Positions 23,974 to 30,941 of a stretch of DNA of 64,000 bases are shown piece after piece. Source of the DNA: Clostridiales bacterium. GTDB lineage: Bacteria; Bacillota; Clostridia; Christensenellales; Pumilibacteraceae. Numbering within the stretch: the first letter of the stretch is position 1; every line of letters starts with the position of its first letter. The stretch covers positions 248,001 to 312,000 of the forward strand of contig JAAVHP010000004.1 of assembly GCA_014799665.1 (NCBI GenBank), written 5' to 3'. Below the pieces are notes generated by a model. The model ran no database searches. It saw only the letters and a list, made by a program, of their open reading frames with translations, and was not told the origin of the DNA. Both the position numbers and the translations under genes were made by a program.

Positions 23974-25266
23974 TTAAATTTCTTTAAGCGCTTGCATTGT
24001 GGAAGTAAGGGGAAGCTTGTGGGCAGGGAGTTCTGACAGTCTGCCTACGGTGCGGTAGATTTTGTCTTGGGTTTTGCCTGCGGTTATCGCGTCGGTGTAG
24101 TAGCGAATATAATCGGTGAAGTCCTCGGTGTCGTTGCCGCGTTCGAGCGAAAAGAGTATATGGAAGAAGGTGTTAAGATAGAAGTCTTCGTTAAGGTTGC
24201 GGATAAAGATTTTTGCGACCTCTGAGTACACGCCTTGCTCGAACGTATTTTCTACTTTTACTTTTTCGCCGATATTGATATTGCCGTAGTCCATTGTGCG
24301 TATCCAGTCCATAAGGCTCACGAACAGTCCGCCGTAGTTATTGCCCGAGTGTATCTTGCGTATCTTCGTCATGACCTCGCTGTCGGGCGCTACCGCTTTC
24401 GACATATTGTCGGCAAGATCGACTATGAACGGTTTGCTCGTTTGCGTTTCCTTGGTGTACGACGACGCGCAAATGAGATATTCGACTATCGCCTCTGAGT
24501 AGTCGGTTATGCCGACGGGTATGCCCGTGTTCGCCTTGACGATAGCGGTGAACATTTCGTTTATGCCCATTGTGAGTAAGCTTCTGAGCTGTTCCTGCTG
24601 GTTGACTATCATATTGCCCGACACGCGGTCGAACAGTAGGCTGAGCTGGTGGTCGATACCCGAAAGGCTTTCGCGCGTGGAGTCGAGCATTTCTTTCATA
24701 AGGCTGTCGAACTGGTTGAGCCGATTGTTTTTGTAAATAAGCTTGTGCTCGATTTCAGACCAGAAGCTGTTTACGAGCGATTTTATTTGAAGCTCGAAGT
24801 TGTAGGTTTCGCCCGCGTACAGCACTCTGCCGTCGATACGGTAGATGGTGTAGCCGTTCTTTTGCTTTTCGGGCTGGGGCACGGAAAGTTTGAGCTTGAC
24901 CGCCTTTTTGCCCTCGGGGCAGAAGTAGCCGTCTCCCATATCCACGCAGAATATTTCGCGTATCTTGTCGTAAAGATATTCTTCGTCCTTAAAGAACCGA
25001 CATTCGACCTTTACGCCGATAATGTCGTGCATTTCGAAAACTATTCTGTCGGCGGGCGCTTCCAAATATAAATGATTGCGCAAGATCTTTTCTTTTAGGC
25101 TCTCGCGTGTTTTTATGCGCGAGGTGACGCCTATCGTCGCGTCGACGTCGCCCAGCTTTTGCAGAAGGTATTCGGTAAGCCGATCTGCGGCATGAGTAAA
25201 GCCGACGAGGTTGGCGTCCAGCGTGCTTGCCGCTTTTTCTATGTAGTCGAATATATCGATTTTCAT
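23974..25266 (-). CDS. RelA/SpoT-domain protein with long C-terminal extension, divergent catalytic motifs
   Basis: 430 aa. The N-terminal 200 residues follow the RelA/SpoT synthetase layout: IGVTSRIKTRESLKEKILRN, MHDIIGVKVECRFF and FELQIKSLVNSFWSEIEHKL (Glu and EH retained). The G-loop, however, reads KNGYTIYRIDGRV instead of NGYRSLH, so the Ser-Leu-His part is lost. The C-terminal 230 residues are helical and unassigned. It might be a sequence-divergent alarmone synthetase or a regulatory or dead homologue of the RelQ-like protein 1 kb away. Monocistronic; its 3' end faces the small membrane protein gene across a terminator. Confidence 0.75.
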   Translation of the reverse strand: MKIDIFDYIEKAASTLDANLVGFTHAADRLTEYLLQKLGDVDATIGVTSRIKTRESLKEKILRNHLYLEAPADRIVFEMHDIIGVKVECRFFKDEEYLYDKIREIFCVDMGDGYFCPEGKKAVKLKLSVPQPEKQKNGYTIYRIDGRVLYAGETYNFELQIKSLVNSFWSEIEHKLIYKNNRLNQFDSLMKEMLDSTRESLSGIDHQLSLLFDRVSGNMIVNQQEQLRSLLTMGINEMFTAIVKANTGIPVGITDYSEAIVEYLICASSYTKETQTSKPFIVDLADNMSKAVAPDSEVMTKIRKIHSGNNYGGLFVSLMDWIRTMDYGNINIGEKVKVENTFEQGVYSEVAKIFIRNLNEDFYLNTFFHILFSLERGNDTEDFTDYIRYYTDAITAGKTQDKIYRTVGRLSELPAHKLPLTSTMQALKEI

Positions 25267-25309
25267 GTTGATCCTTTTTTCGGTGCCCTCGCGAAGCCGA
25301 AAATCATTA

Positions 25310-27649
25310 TTAATTACGTTTTAACAGAAATTTCAAGCCTTTGAAGATATGACCGTTTGCTAGCTCGATTATGCCCTTGGCGGCTTTGAGCGTGAGCGCG
25401 CCGTCCGAGGTTGCGCTTGCCGAGGACAGCGGCGTGTGCAGAGTGGAATTGACGAACGCGTCGTATTCGGGCGTGCCGACTGCGGCAACCGATTTGGCTT
25501 TGCCTACGGCGACGCGTTTCATGATCTTGCCTATAAACGTGCGTTCGAGGTCGGCAAAACAGCAGTCGAGCGTAAACTCGCCCTTTTTGGGCGGCACGCG
25601 CAGGGGCGGCACATCGTGACCTAACAGTTCCTTGAACGCAAGGTCGGTGAGCATAGTTTTATTCGGGTTGTCGTAAACGTCGGGGTAGGGGATAGTATCG
25701 AAAAAGTTGCCGTGGACCTTGACGGTCACGCGCTTTCGAATATCCGCCGCCGATTTCGCCGCCGCGATCTCGAACTCGCCGTCGGGGATCGCAAACCTAT
25801 GCTTGCTCTCGTCGTAGAACTCGAACGCCGAAGCGTTTAGGCGTATGGTCGCCGTGGTCGAGGTTTCGCCCTCTACGTAAACCTTTTTATAGCCGCCGAG
25901 CGACTTGACGGGGCGCATGACCCTGCCCGTTTTGTCGGTGACGTATATTTGGATCGTTTCTACCGCGTCGCGCACCGATTTGTTCTCGACGGTGACGGTC
26001 ACGTCGAATTCGGCGTTATCGACGCGCTTGACGGTCATATCCGTGTATTCGATATTAGAAAACGAAAGTCCGTGCCCGAAGGGGAACAGCACCGGCGTTT
26101 CGGTCTTGTCGTAATATTTATATCCGACGAAAATGCTTTCGCGGTAAACGGGGTCGGCTACCTCGATAGCGTCCTTGCTCGAAAGCGGGAAAGACTCTGC
26201 GAGCTTGCCGCTCGGGTTGATCCTGCCGAACAGCGTATCGACGGCGACTAACGCGCCGTTTCCGCCGTTGAGCCCGGCGTACACCACCGCGCGCACGCGG
26301 TTTATAAACGGCATTTCGACGGGCCCCGCCGAGCACAGCACGACTACTACGCGGTGTCCCGCCGCCGTGAGCTCGGCTATAAGGTTCAATTGGTTGTCGG
26401 GCAGGGCAAGCGTTTGCCTATCCACGCCCTCGCACGGCGTGGGCGCGCCGACGAATACTATCACGGCGTCCGCGCCTTCCGCGCCGTCCTTCGCTTCCTG
26501 TAAAAGCCTGCCGTCCTGTTTTTGGTCGGTAAGGCTGTATCCGCGGAAGTACGTGACCTCTATTGCGCGGTGCGAGAACGCGTCGAGCGGCGACGACGTT
26601 TTGATAGGCGTTACGTGCGAGCTGCCGTCGCCTTGTATGGGCGCGCGCTCGGCGAGTTCGCCGCACACCGTTATTTTCATGTCCTTGGTGAGCGGCAGAA
26701 CGCTCTCGTTTTTGAGCATGACAATGCTTGCCGCAGCTGCGTTGTAGCTAAGCCTGTCGTGCGCGTCGGCGTCGAAATCGCCGTACGGTTCGAGGTATAC
26801 GTTGTCCGTCAATTCCAGTATGCGGCGTATCGAATCGTCTATGTCCTTTTCGGTCACGCGCCCCGCGTGGTACGCGGCGTAAAGCTGTTCCTCGAACAAG
26901 CCGTTGCCGTCGGGCATGGCTATATCCAGCCCCGCTTTGAGCGCTTCCGCGCGGTCGTGAACGCCGCCCCAGTCGGAAATCACCGCGCCGCGAAAGCCGA
27001 GCTCGCCGCGCAGTATTTCGGTTATGAGATTTTTGTTTTGCGAGCAGTACTCGCCGTTGAGTTTATTGTATGCGGTCATCACCGCTTCGGGCTTGGCTTC
27101 GAGCGCGATCTCGAACGGTTTGAGATAAACCTCGTGGAGTGCGCGCGTGTCGACCGTGCTGTTCGAATACATACGGTCGGTTTCGGCGTTGTTGGCGGCG
27201 AAGTGCTTTAAGCACGCGCCCACCCCCGTCGATTGCACGCCCGAAATATACGCTCTGCCCATTTCGCCCGAAAGCAGGGGGTCTTCGGAGAAATATTCGA
27301 AGTTTCTGCCGCCGAACGGCGAGCGTTTTATATTGACGCCCGGCGCGAGCAGAACGTTCACGCCCATGGCGGTGGCTTCTCTGCCTATCGCCGCGCCCAC
27401 GTTGTACGCGAACGCGGGATCGAAGCTGTTTGCAAGCATGGACAGGGTAGGATAGCAGGTGGACGGCACCGCAGCCGACGCAACGCCGTCGGTCATGCGC
27501 AGCCCGTTCGGTCCGTCGGACATCCTTACGCGCGGCAGCGAGCCGCAGGCGTAGGTGTGCCACATTCCGTCGCCCGAAAGCATTCTTATTTTCTCGTCGA
27601 GCGTGAGATACGCCAACGCTTTATCTATATCCAGCCGTTCTTCGTCCAT
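25310..27649 (-). CDS. glycoside hydrolase family 3 beta-glucosidase
   Basis: About 779 aa. The GH3 N-terminal barrel contains LPRVRMSDGPNGLRM, PFGGRNFEYFSEDP, CLKHFAANNAE (the KHF substrate-binding triad) and the nucleophile segment GAVISDWGGVHDR (Asp near residue 225). The C-terminal GH3 domain (MLKNESVLPLTKD, AVIVFVGAPTPCEGVDRQTL) and a fibronectin-III-like domain (GGYKKVYVEG ... RLNASAFEFYDE) follow. No signal peptide is present, so it probably cleaves imported beta-linked oligosaccharides in the cytoplasm. I set the start at 27,649, since the ORF's first ATG (27,679) lies inside a structured leader shared with another gene and has no ribosome-binding site. The chosen ATG stands 5 nt after the closing stem. 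Confidence 0.92.
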   Translation of the reverse strand: MDEERLDIDKALAYLTLDEKIRMLSGDGMWHTYACGSLPRVRMSDGPNGLRMTDGVASAAVPSTCYPTLSMLANSFDPAFAYNVGAAIGREATAMGVNVLLAPGVNIKRSPFGGRNFEYFSEDPLLSGEMGRAYISGVQSTGVGACLKHFAANNAETDRMYSNSTVDTRALHEVYLKPFEIALEAKPEAVMTAYNKLNGEYCSQNKNLITEILRGELGFRGAVISDWGGVHDRAEALKAGLDIAMPDGNGLFEEQLYAAYHAGRVTEKDIDDSIRRILELTDNVYLEPYGDFDADAHDRLSYNAAAASIVMLKNESVLPLTKDMKITVCGELAERAPIQGDGSSHVTPIKTSSPLDAFSHRAIEVTYFRGYSLTDQKQDGRLLQEAKDGAEGADAVIVFVGAPTPCEGVDRQTLALPDNQLNLIAELTAAGHRVVVVLCSAGPVEMPFINRVRAVVYAGLNGGNGALVAVDTLFGRINPSGKLAESFPLSSKDAIEVADPVYRESIFVGYKYYDKTETPVLFPFGHGLSFSNIEYTDMTVKRVDNAEFDVTVTVENKSVRDAVETIQIYVTDKTGRVMRPVKSLGGYKKVYVEGETSTTATIRLNASAFEFYDESKHRFAIPDGEFEIAAAKSAADIRKRVTVKVHGNFFDTIPYPDVYDNPNKTMLTDLAFKELLGHDVPPLRVPPKKGEFTLDCCFADLERTFIGKIMKRVAVGKAKSVAAVGTPEYDAFVNSTLHTPLSSASATSDGALTLKAAKGIIELANGHIFKGLKFLLKRN

Positions 27650-27654
27650 ACCGC

Positions 27655-27933
27655 GGGTGTTCAACCTCAAAAGAAACATTTTTACGGCAAAATCTCAGTC
27701 TATACGCGCGAAGCGTCGCTTGCCGTACCGCAAAGAGTACGACGCGCTCCGTTTCGCACGTCTATCCTCGTGATTTTGCTCGTAAAAACGCTATGCGCCC
27801 CAAGCGAGGCTATTTTGCAGCTATATCAAGGCAAACGAGCGAAGTCGTAGCCTCGGCGCTACTACAAGCGAGTTTAACGTAGATAGAGCTCAAAAGAGCC
27901 CGCTTGGGGTGTTTCGCTTGAAGTTGAACACCC
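27655..27933 (-). ncRNA. candidate structured leader RNA, copy 1 (family with 53,614-53,897)
   Basis: This 279-nt leader lies upstream of the GH3 gene. The closing stem pairs GGGTGTTCAACTTCAAGCG (27,933 downward) with GTTGAACACCC near 27,655, with about 21 of 24 positions matching. Inner helices include CCCCAAGCG / CGCTTGGGG, GTAGCGCCGAGGCTAC, CGTAC-loop-GTACG, and TTTTTACG / CGTAAAAA. The core is shared with the copy at 53.6 kb (CGTTAAACTCGCT, GACTTCGCTCGTTTGCCTTG, GAGGATAGACG, CGAAACGGAGCGCG), whereas helices differ with pairing kept. The promoter places the transcript start at the first base of the closing stem. No RNA class I know matches it. Confidence 0.75.
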
Positions 27934-27941
27934 TCATATCT

Positions 27942-27971
27942 AGTATATCATAGTGATCGGGTATAAGTCAA
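27942..27971 (-). promoter_or_regulatory. promoter of the structured leader and GH3 gene
   Basis: On the minus strand, TTGACT, 18 bp, TATACT with an upstream TGA extending the -10. The predicted start, near 27,935, coincides with the first bases of the closing stem. Confidence 0.75.
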
Positions 27972-28034
27972 GAGGGTAAGGTTTTTACGTTCGAGAAAAC
28001 TTGATAAATGCGTTATCGATTTTTAGAAATATAC

Positions 28035-28063
28035 TTGACAACCGCGCATATACATAGTATAAT
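28035..28063 (+). promoter_or_regulatory. sigma-A promoter of the small membrane protein
   Basis: TTGACA, 17 bp, TATAAT; predicted start near 28,070. Confidence 0.85.
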
Positions 28064-28097
28064 GAAAATACAAAAATATTAAAAGGAGAGAACGAAC

Positions 28098-28319
28098 ATG
28101 GCAAAAGGTGGCGATTACTTTGGTCTTCCGTATATCGTAAGCGTAATTCTTGCTATTATCCCCGTTACTTCGTGGATTTGCGGCATCATCACGCGTTTTG
28201 CGGACGGTAAGATCGTTGCGGGCATCCTCCGTATTTTCCTTGGTTTCTGGATTATATGGTTGATCGACCTCATCCTCATGATTGTTAGCAAACACATTCT
28301 TAAAATTCTTCCCATATAA
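28098..28319 (+). CDS. small two-helix membrane protein
   Basis: 73 aa, of which roughly two thirds are hydrophobic. Two helices are visible: YIVSVILAIIPVTSWICGII (about residues 12-31) and IVAGILRIFLGFWIIWLIDL (about 39-58), separated by TRFADGK. Strong signals surround it: consensus promoter, AAAAGGAGAG ribosome-binding site and a terminator. This suggests high expression as a single gene. I do not recognise the family. It may be a stress-type small membrane protein, but nothing in the neighbourhood indicates its role. Confidence 0.75.
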   Translation: MAKGGDYFGLPYIVSVILAIIPVTSWICGIITRFADGKIVAGILRIFLGFWIIWLIDLILMIVSKHILKILPI

Positions 28320-28335
28320 TAGGGAACAACGAAAA

Positions 28336-28366
28336 CCCTCGGCGCTCAGTCGGGGGTTTTTTTGTT
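28336..28366 (+). terminator. intrinsic terminator
   Basis: AACCCTCGGCGCTCAGTCGG followed by GGGTTTTTTT: a GC-rich stem with a long T run just after the small membrane protein gene. Confidence 0.8.
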
Positions 28367-28398
28367 TGAAAAATTTTAGAGTAATACTCTCAATATAA

Positions 28399-28427
28399 TT
28401 GACAAATATATTACGGCGCATTATAAT
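28399..28427 (+). promoter_or_regulatory. sigma-A promoter of the cysteine desulfurase operon
   Basis: TTGACA, 17 bp, TATAAT. The predicted start near 28,434 gives a leader of about 190 nt that contains the 130-bp hairpin element. Confidence 0.85.
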
Positions 28428-28466
28428 AATTACAAGGCTAATTCATACTAAATTCATAGGAATTAA

Positions 28467-28596
28467 ATTTTACAGCGCATTCATCGGTGGATACGGGCTA
28501 CGTTCGGCTCGCCGACTCGGTCATGTAGGTGGGTCTACACTCCCGTCGGCGGCTCACCGACTGTTGCCCGTCTGCACCGCGACTGCACTGTAAAAT
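28467..28596 (+). repeat. 130-bp hairpin element, copy 1 (family with 36,306-36,435)
   Basis: The outer arms ATTTTACAG / CTGTAAAAT pair perfectly. The interior shares long blocks with the second copy, such as CTACGTTCGGCTCGCCG, GGTCATGTA, TACACTCCCGTCGGCGGCTC and ACCGACTGTTGCCCGTCTGC. The outer arms of the two copies are unrelated in sequence, yet each pair is self-complementary. Both copies are exactly 130 bp and both are followed by GGC. Here it lies in the transcribed leader of the cysteine desulfurase gene. Confidence 0.75.
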
Positions 28597-28627
28597 GGCT
28601 ATATCACTTGGAGGTTTCGGCACAGCA

Positions 28628-29836
28628 GTGGATAAAGCTTGTAAAAAGACCATATACGTGGATAACGCGGCGACCACCGCTATGAACGACGTTGCGATAA
28701 ACGCAATGGCGGACTACTACAAGAACGTGTACGGCAATCCGTCGTCATTGCACACGGTGGGGCAGATCGCAAAGGAAGCGCTCGAAGAAAATCGTGCGCG
28801 CGTAGCTAAGTGCATAAACGCCGATGCCGGCGAGATATACTTTACCTCGGGCGGCAGCGAGGCGGACAACCAGGCGATACGCTCGGCTGCGGCTAACGGC
28901 GCCAAGCGCAACAAGAAGCATATCGTGACTACGGCGTTCGAGCATCACGCGGTTTTGCATACGCTCAAAAAGTTGGAGCGCGAGGGGTTCGAGGTGACGT
29001 TCCTGGACGTTCACGAGAACGGTATCGTCACCGCCGACGAGGTGAAAGCGGCAATACGCCCCGACACCGCGCTCGTCACGATCATGTTCGCCAATAACGA
29101 GATAGGCACGATACAGCCCATAAAGGAAATCGGCGCGGTATGCCGCGAGAATAAGGTCGTATTCCACACCGACGCGGTGCAGGCGGTAGGACACGTTCCC
29201 GTCGACGTTAAGGACATGAATATAGATATGCTGTCGCTGTCGGCGCATAAGTTTCACGGACCCAAGGGCGTGGGCGCGCTGTACGTGCGCAAGGGCGTGC
29301 CGATAAATGCGTTTATCGAGGGCGGCGCGCAGGAAAAGGGCAGGCGCGCGGGCACCGAGAACCTCGCGGGCATTGCGGGCATGGCGGCGGCGCTCGAATA
29401 CGCGTGCAAGACTATGAACAAGGTTTCGGCGCACGAAATCAAGCTACGCGACCGCATAGCCAAGGAGCTCAAAAAGATACCTCATTCCAAGATAAACGGC
29501 GATATGAAAAATCATTTGCCGAGCGTTCTTAATATGTGCTTCGAGGGCATAGAGGGCGAGAGCCTACTCCTTATGCTCGACGACGAGGGCGTTTGCGCGT
29601 CGAGCGGCTCGGCGTGCACTTCGGGCTCGCTCGACCCGTCGCACGTGCTGCTTGCGCTCGGGCTTCCGCACGAGGTGGCGCACGGCAGTCTTAGAATAAG
29701 CCTGTCCGAGGACAATACCGAAAGCGACGCCGATACGATAATCAAGGTCGTGCCGCAGGTCGTCGAGTATCTGCGCAATATGTCGCCCGTTTGGGAAGCG
29801 CTCGAAAAGGGCGAGAAGAAATTTCATTTTAATTAA
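28628..29836 (+). CDS. cysteine desulfurase (NifS/IscS-like)
   Basis: About 402 aa. A PLP enzyme releasing sulfur from cysteine for Fe-S cluster assembly and tRNA thiolation. It begins TIYVDNAATTAMNDVA; HxxH-type PLP residues TAFEHHAVLHTL (about residue 103), the aspartate region HTDAVQAVGHVPVD, the PLP lysine SLSAHKFHGPKGVGALYV (about residue 206), and the active-site loop EGVCASSGSACTSGSLDPSH with the catalytic Cys (about 328). I chose GTG 28,628 with GGAGG 13 nt upstream. ATG 28,595 is possible, whereas the longest ORF start (28,529) would translate the hairpin repeat. The IscU/NifU scaffold follows 40 bp downstream. Confidence 0.92.
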   Translation: MDKACKKTIYVDNAATTAMNDVAINAMADYYKNVYGNPSSLHTVGQIAKEALEENRARVAKCINADAGEIYFTSGGSEADNQAIRSAAANGAKRNKKHIVTTAFEHHAVLHTLKKLEREGFEVTFLDVHENGIVTADEVKAAIRPDTALVTIMFANNEIGTIQPIKEIGAVCRENKVVFHTDAVQAVGHVPVDVKDMNIDMLSLSAHKFHGPKGVGALYVRKGVPINAFIEGGAQEKGRRAGTENLAGIAGMAAALEYACKTMNKVSAHEIKLRDRIAKELKKIPHSKINGDMKNHLPSVLNMCFEGIEGESLLLMLDDEGVCASSGSACTSGSLDPSHVLLALGLPHEVAHGSLRISLSEDNTESDADTIIKVVPQVVEYLRNMSPVWEALEKGEKKFHFN

Positions 29837-29876
29837 AAATTAATAATTAAAAATTAAAAATTGAGGATATATCATT

Positions 29877-30314
29877 ATGGCACTTTACAGCGAAAAAGTT
29901 ATGGATCATTTCAGAAACCCGCGCAACGTGGGCAAGCTCGACGACGCCGACGGTATCGGCGAGGTGGGCAACGCGCGCTGCGGCGATATCATGAAAATGT
30001 ATATCAAGGTTGATAACGGCATTATAACCGACGTCAAGTTCAATACGTTCGGGTGCGGCAGCGCGATCGCAAGCTCGTCCATGGCGACCGAGCTCATCAA
30101 GGGCAAGCCTATATCCGAAGCGTTGGAGCTTACCAATAAAGCGGTCGTCGAAGCGCTCGACGGACTGCCCGCGCACAAGCTTCATTGCTCGGTGCTCGCC
30201 GAACAGGCTATCCGCGCCGCTATCAAGGACTATTACGATAAGAACGGTATCGAGTACGATCCCGCCATGTTCCCGCCCGATGACGACGAGGACCCGCACG
30301 GCGAGAATAATTAA
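29877..30314 (+). CDS. Fe-S cluster assembly scaffold (IscU/NifU N-terminal type)
   Basis: 145 aa. The three scaffold cysteines are present: GNARCGDIMKMYI (about residue 37), FGCGSAIASSS (about 62) and LHCSVLAEQAI (about 106). The opening YSEKVMDHFRNPRNVG is typical. It receives sulfur from the adjacent NifS-like enzyme and assembles [2Fe-2S]/[4Fe-4S] clusters for transfer to apoproteins. The Clostridia-style nifS-nifU pair without other isc genes is the expected minimal system. The acidic C-terminus (PPDDDEDPHGE) is unremarkable. AT-rich spacer DNA (AATTAAAAATTAA motifs) separates it from nifS. Confidence 0.93.
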   Translation: MALYSEKVMDHFRNPRNVGKLDDADGIGEVGNARCGDIMKMYIKVDNGIITDVKFNTFGCGSAIASSSMATELIKGKPISEALELTNKAVVEALDGLPAHKLHCSVLAEQAIRAAIKDYYDKNGIEYDPAMFPPDDDEDPHGENN

Positions 30315-30329
30315 CAATTAAAAATTAAA

Positions 30330-30366
30330 GGGGCGCGTAGTAATGCGGTATGCGCCCTTTTGTTTT
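30330..30366 (+). terminator. terminator of the nifS-nifU operon
   Basis: GGGCGC ... GCGCCC stem followed by TTTTGTTTTT. Confidence 0.75.
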
Positions 30367-30391
30367 TCTTAAAAATATAGGTCTGTTTTGC

Positions 30392-30420
30392 TTGACATAT
30401 ATCGTATAAATTTATATAAT
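30392..30420 (+). promoter_or_regulatory. promoter of the marR-ABC exporter operon
   Basis: TTGACA, 17 bp, TATAAT, immediately followed by a 35-bp palindrome that would occlude transcription when bound. Confidence 0.85.
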
Positions 30421-30423
30421 TGA

Positions 30424-30458
30424 ATTACCTAAACGATTTAGATAAATTGTTAGGTAAT
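30424..30458. promoter_or_regulatory. probable MarR operator
   Basis: A 35-bp imperfect palindrome: perfect 9-bp outer arms ATTACCTAA / TTAGGTAAT, with inner arms ATTTA / TAAAT. It covers the transcription start region of the marR operon, so autorepression by the MarR protein is likely. Confidence 0.75.
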
Positions 30459-30484
30459 TTTTTATTAGAGGCGAGAATAGAAAT

Positions 30485-30919
30485 ATGTGCGACGAAAAGG
30501 AGGCGCGAGAGTTCCTCGAAAGGTTTGATAAGCTCAGACCCAAGGACGCGTTTAAGAGGTTGGACGATAACGACCGTACGGCTCACCTGATTTTGCTTTT
30601 GCTGTGCAGGGCGGAGGGCGAGGTTTGCGCGGGCGATTTGAGCGCCAAGCTTTGTATGTCCACTCCGCGCGTGGCGGCGGGGCTTAAAGCGCTCGAATCT
30701 CGCGGGCTTATTACGCGGCGTGCGCAGGCAAAGGACGCGCGCAAGGTCGTGGTTACGGTCACAGACGCGGGGCGAGCCGAGTACGACAAGCACGAGAAAG
30801 AGCGGTTGAACTTTGCCATGAGCGTTATCGACGAAATAGGCGAGGACGACCTGAACGAGTTTTTGCGGATCTTGGGTAGATTCCATGAAATCGCCCAACG
30901 CAAAAAGAGCGAAAATTAA
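30485..30919 (+). CDS. MarR-family transcriptional repressor
   Basis: 144 aa. A winged helix is visible in the middle: VCAGDLSAKLCMSTPRVAAG followed by LKALESRGLITRRAQAKDAR and KVVVTVTDAGRAEYDKH (about residues 48-104), with dimerization helices at both ends. It is the first gene of an operon encoding a heterodimeric ABC exporter, with a palindromic operator in front. It is probably released from DNA by a hydrophobic ligand exported by the pump. The stop is followed by AAGGAGG and the ABC subunit 1 start. Confidence 0.9.
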   Translation: MCDEKEAREFLERFDKLRPKDAFKRLDDNDRTAHLILLLLCRAEGEVCAGDLSAKLCMSTPRVAAGLKALESRGLITRRAQAKDARKVVVTVTDAGRAEYDKHEKERLNFAMSVIDEIGEDDLNEFLRILGRFHEIAQRKKSEN

Positions 30920-30941
30920 GCGAAAACTTTAAGGAGGCGAG

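Noticed and set aside
25371..27850. Several long plus-strand open frames opposite the GH3 gene
   Set aside because: They are antisense shadows in GC-rich coding DNA, with Arg/Ala-rich, low-complexity translations and no ribosome-binding sites. The minus-strand GH3 gene explains the region.
27655..27933. Interpretation of the leader element as an ordinary IS or MITE
   Set aside because: The arms are not conserved in sequence between copies, no target duplications are visible, and both copies align precisely with promoters and start codons. A mobile origin cannot be fully excluded.
28529..28627. N-terminal extension of the cysteine desulfurase from 28,529
   Set aside because: It would translate the 130-bp hairpin repeat, and the ribosome-binding site lies further downstream. 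The family normally starts at about IYVDNAATT.
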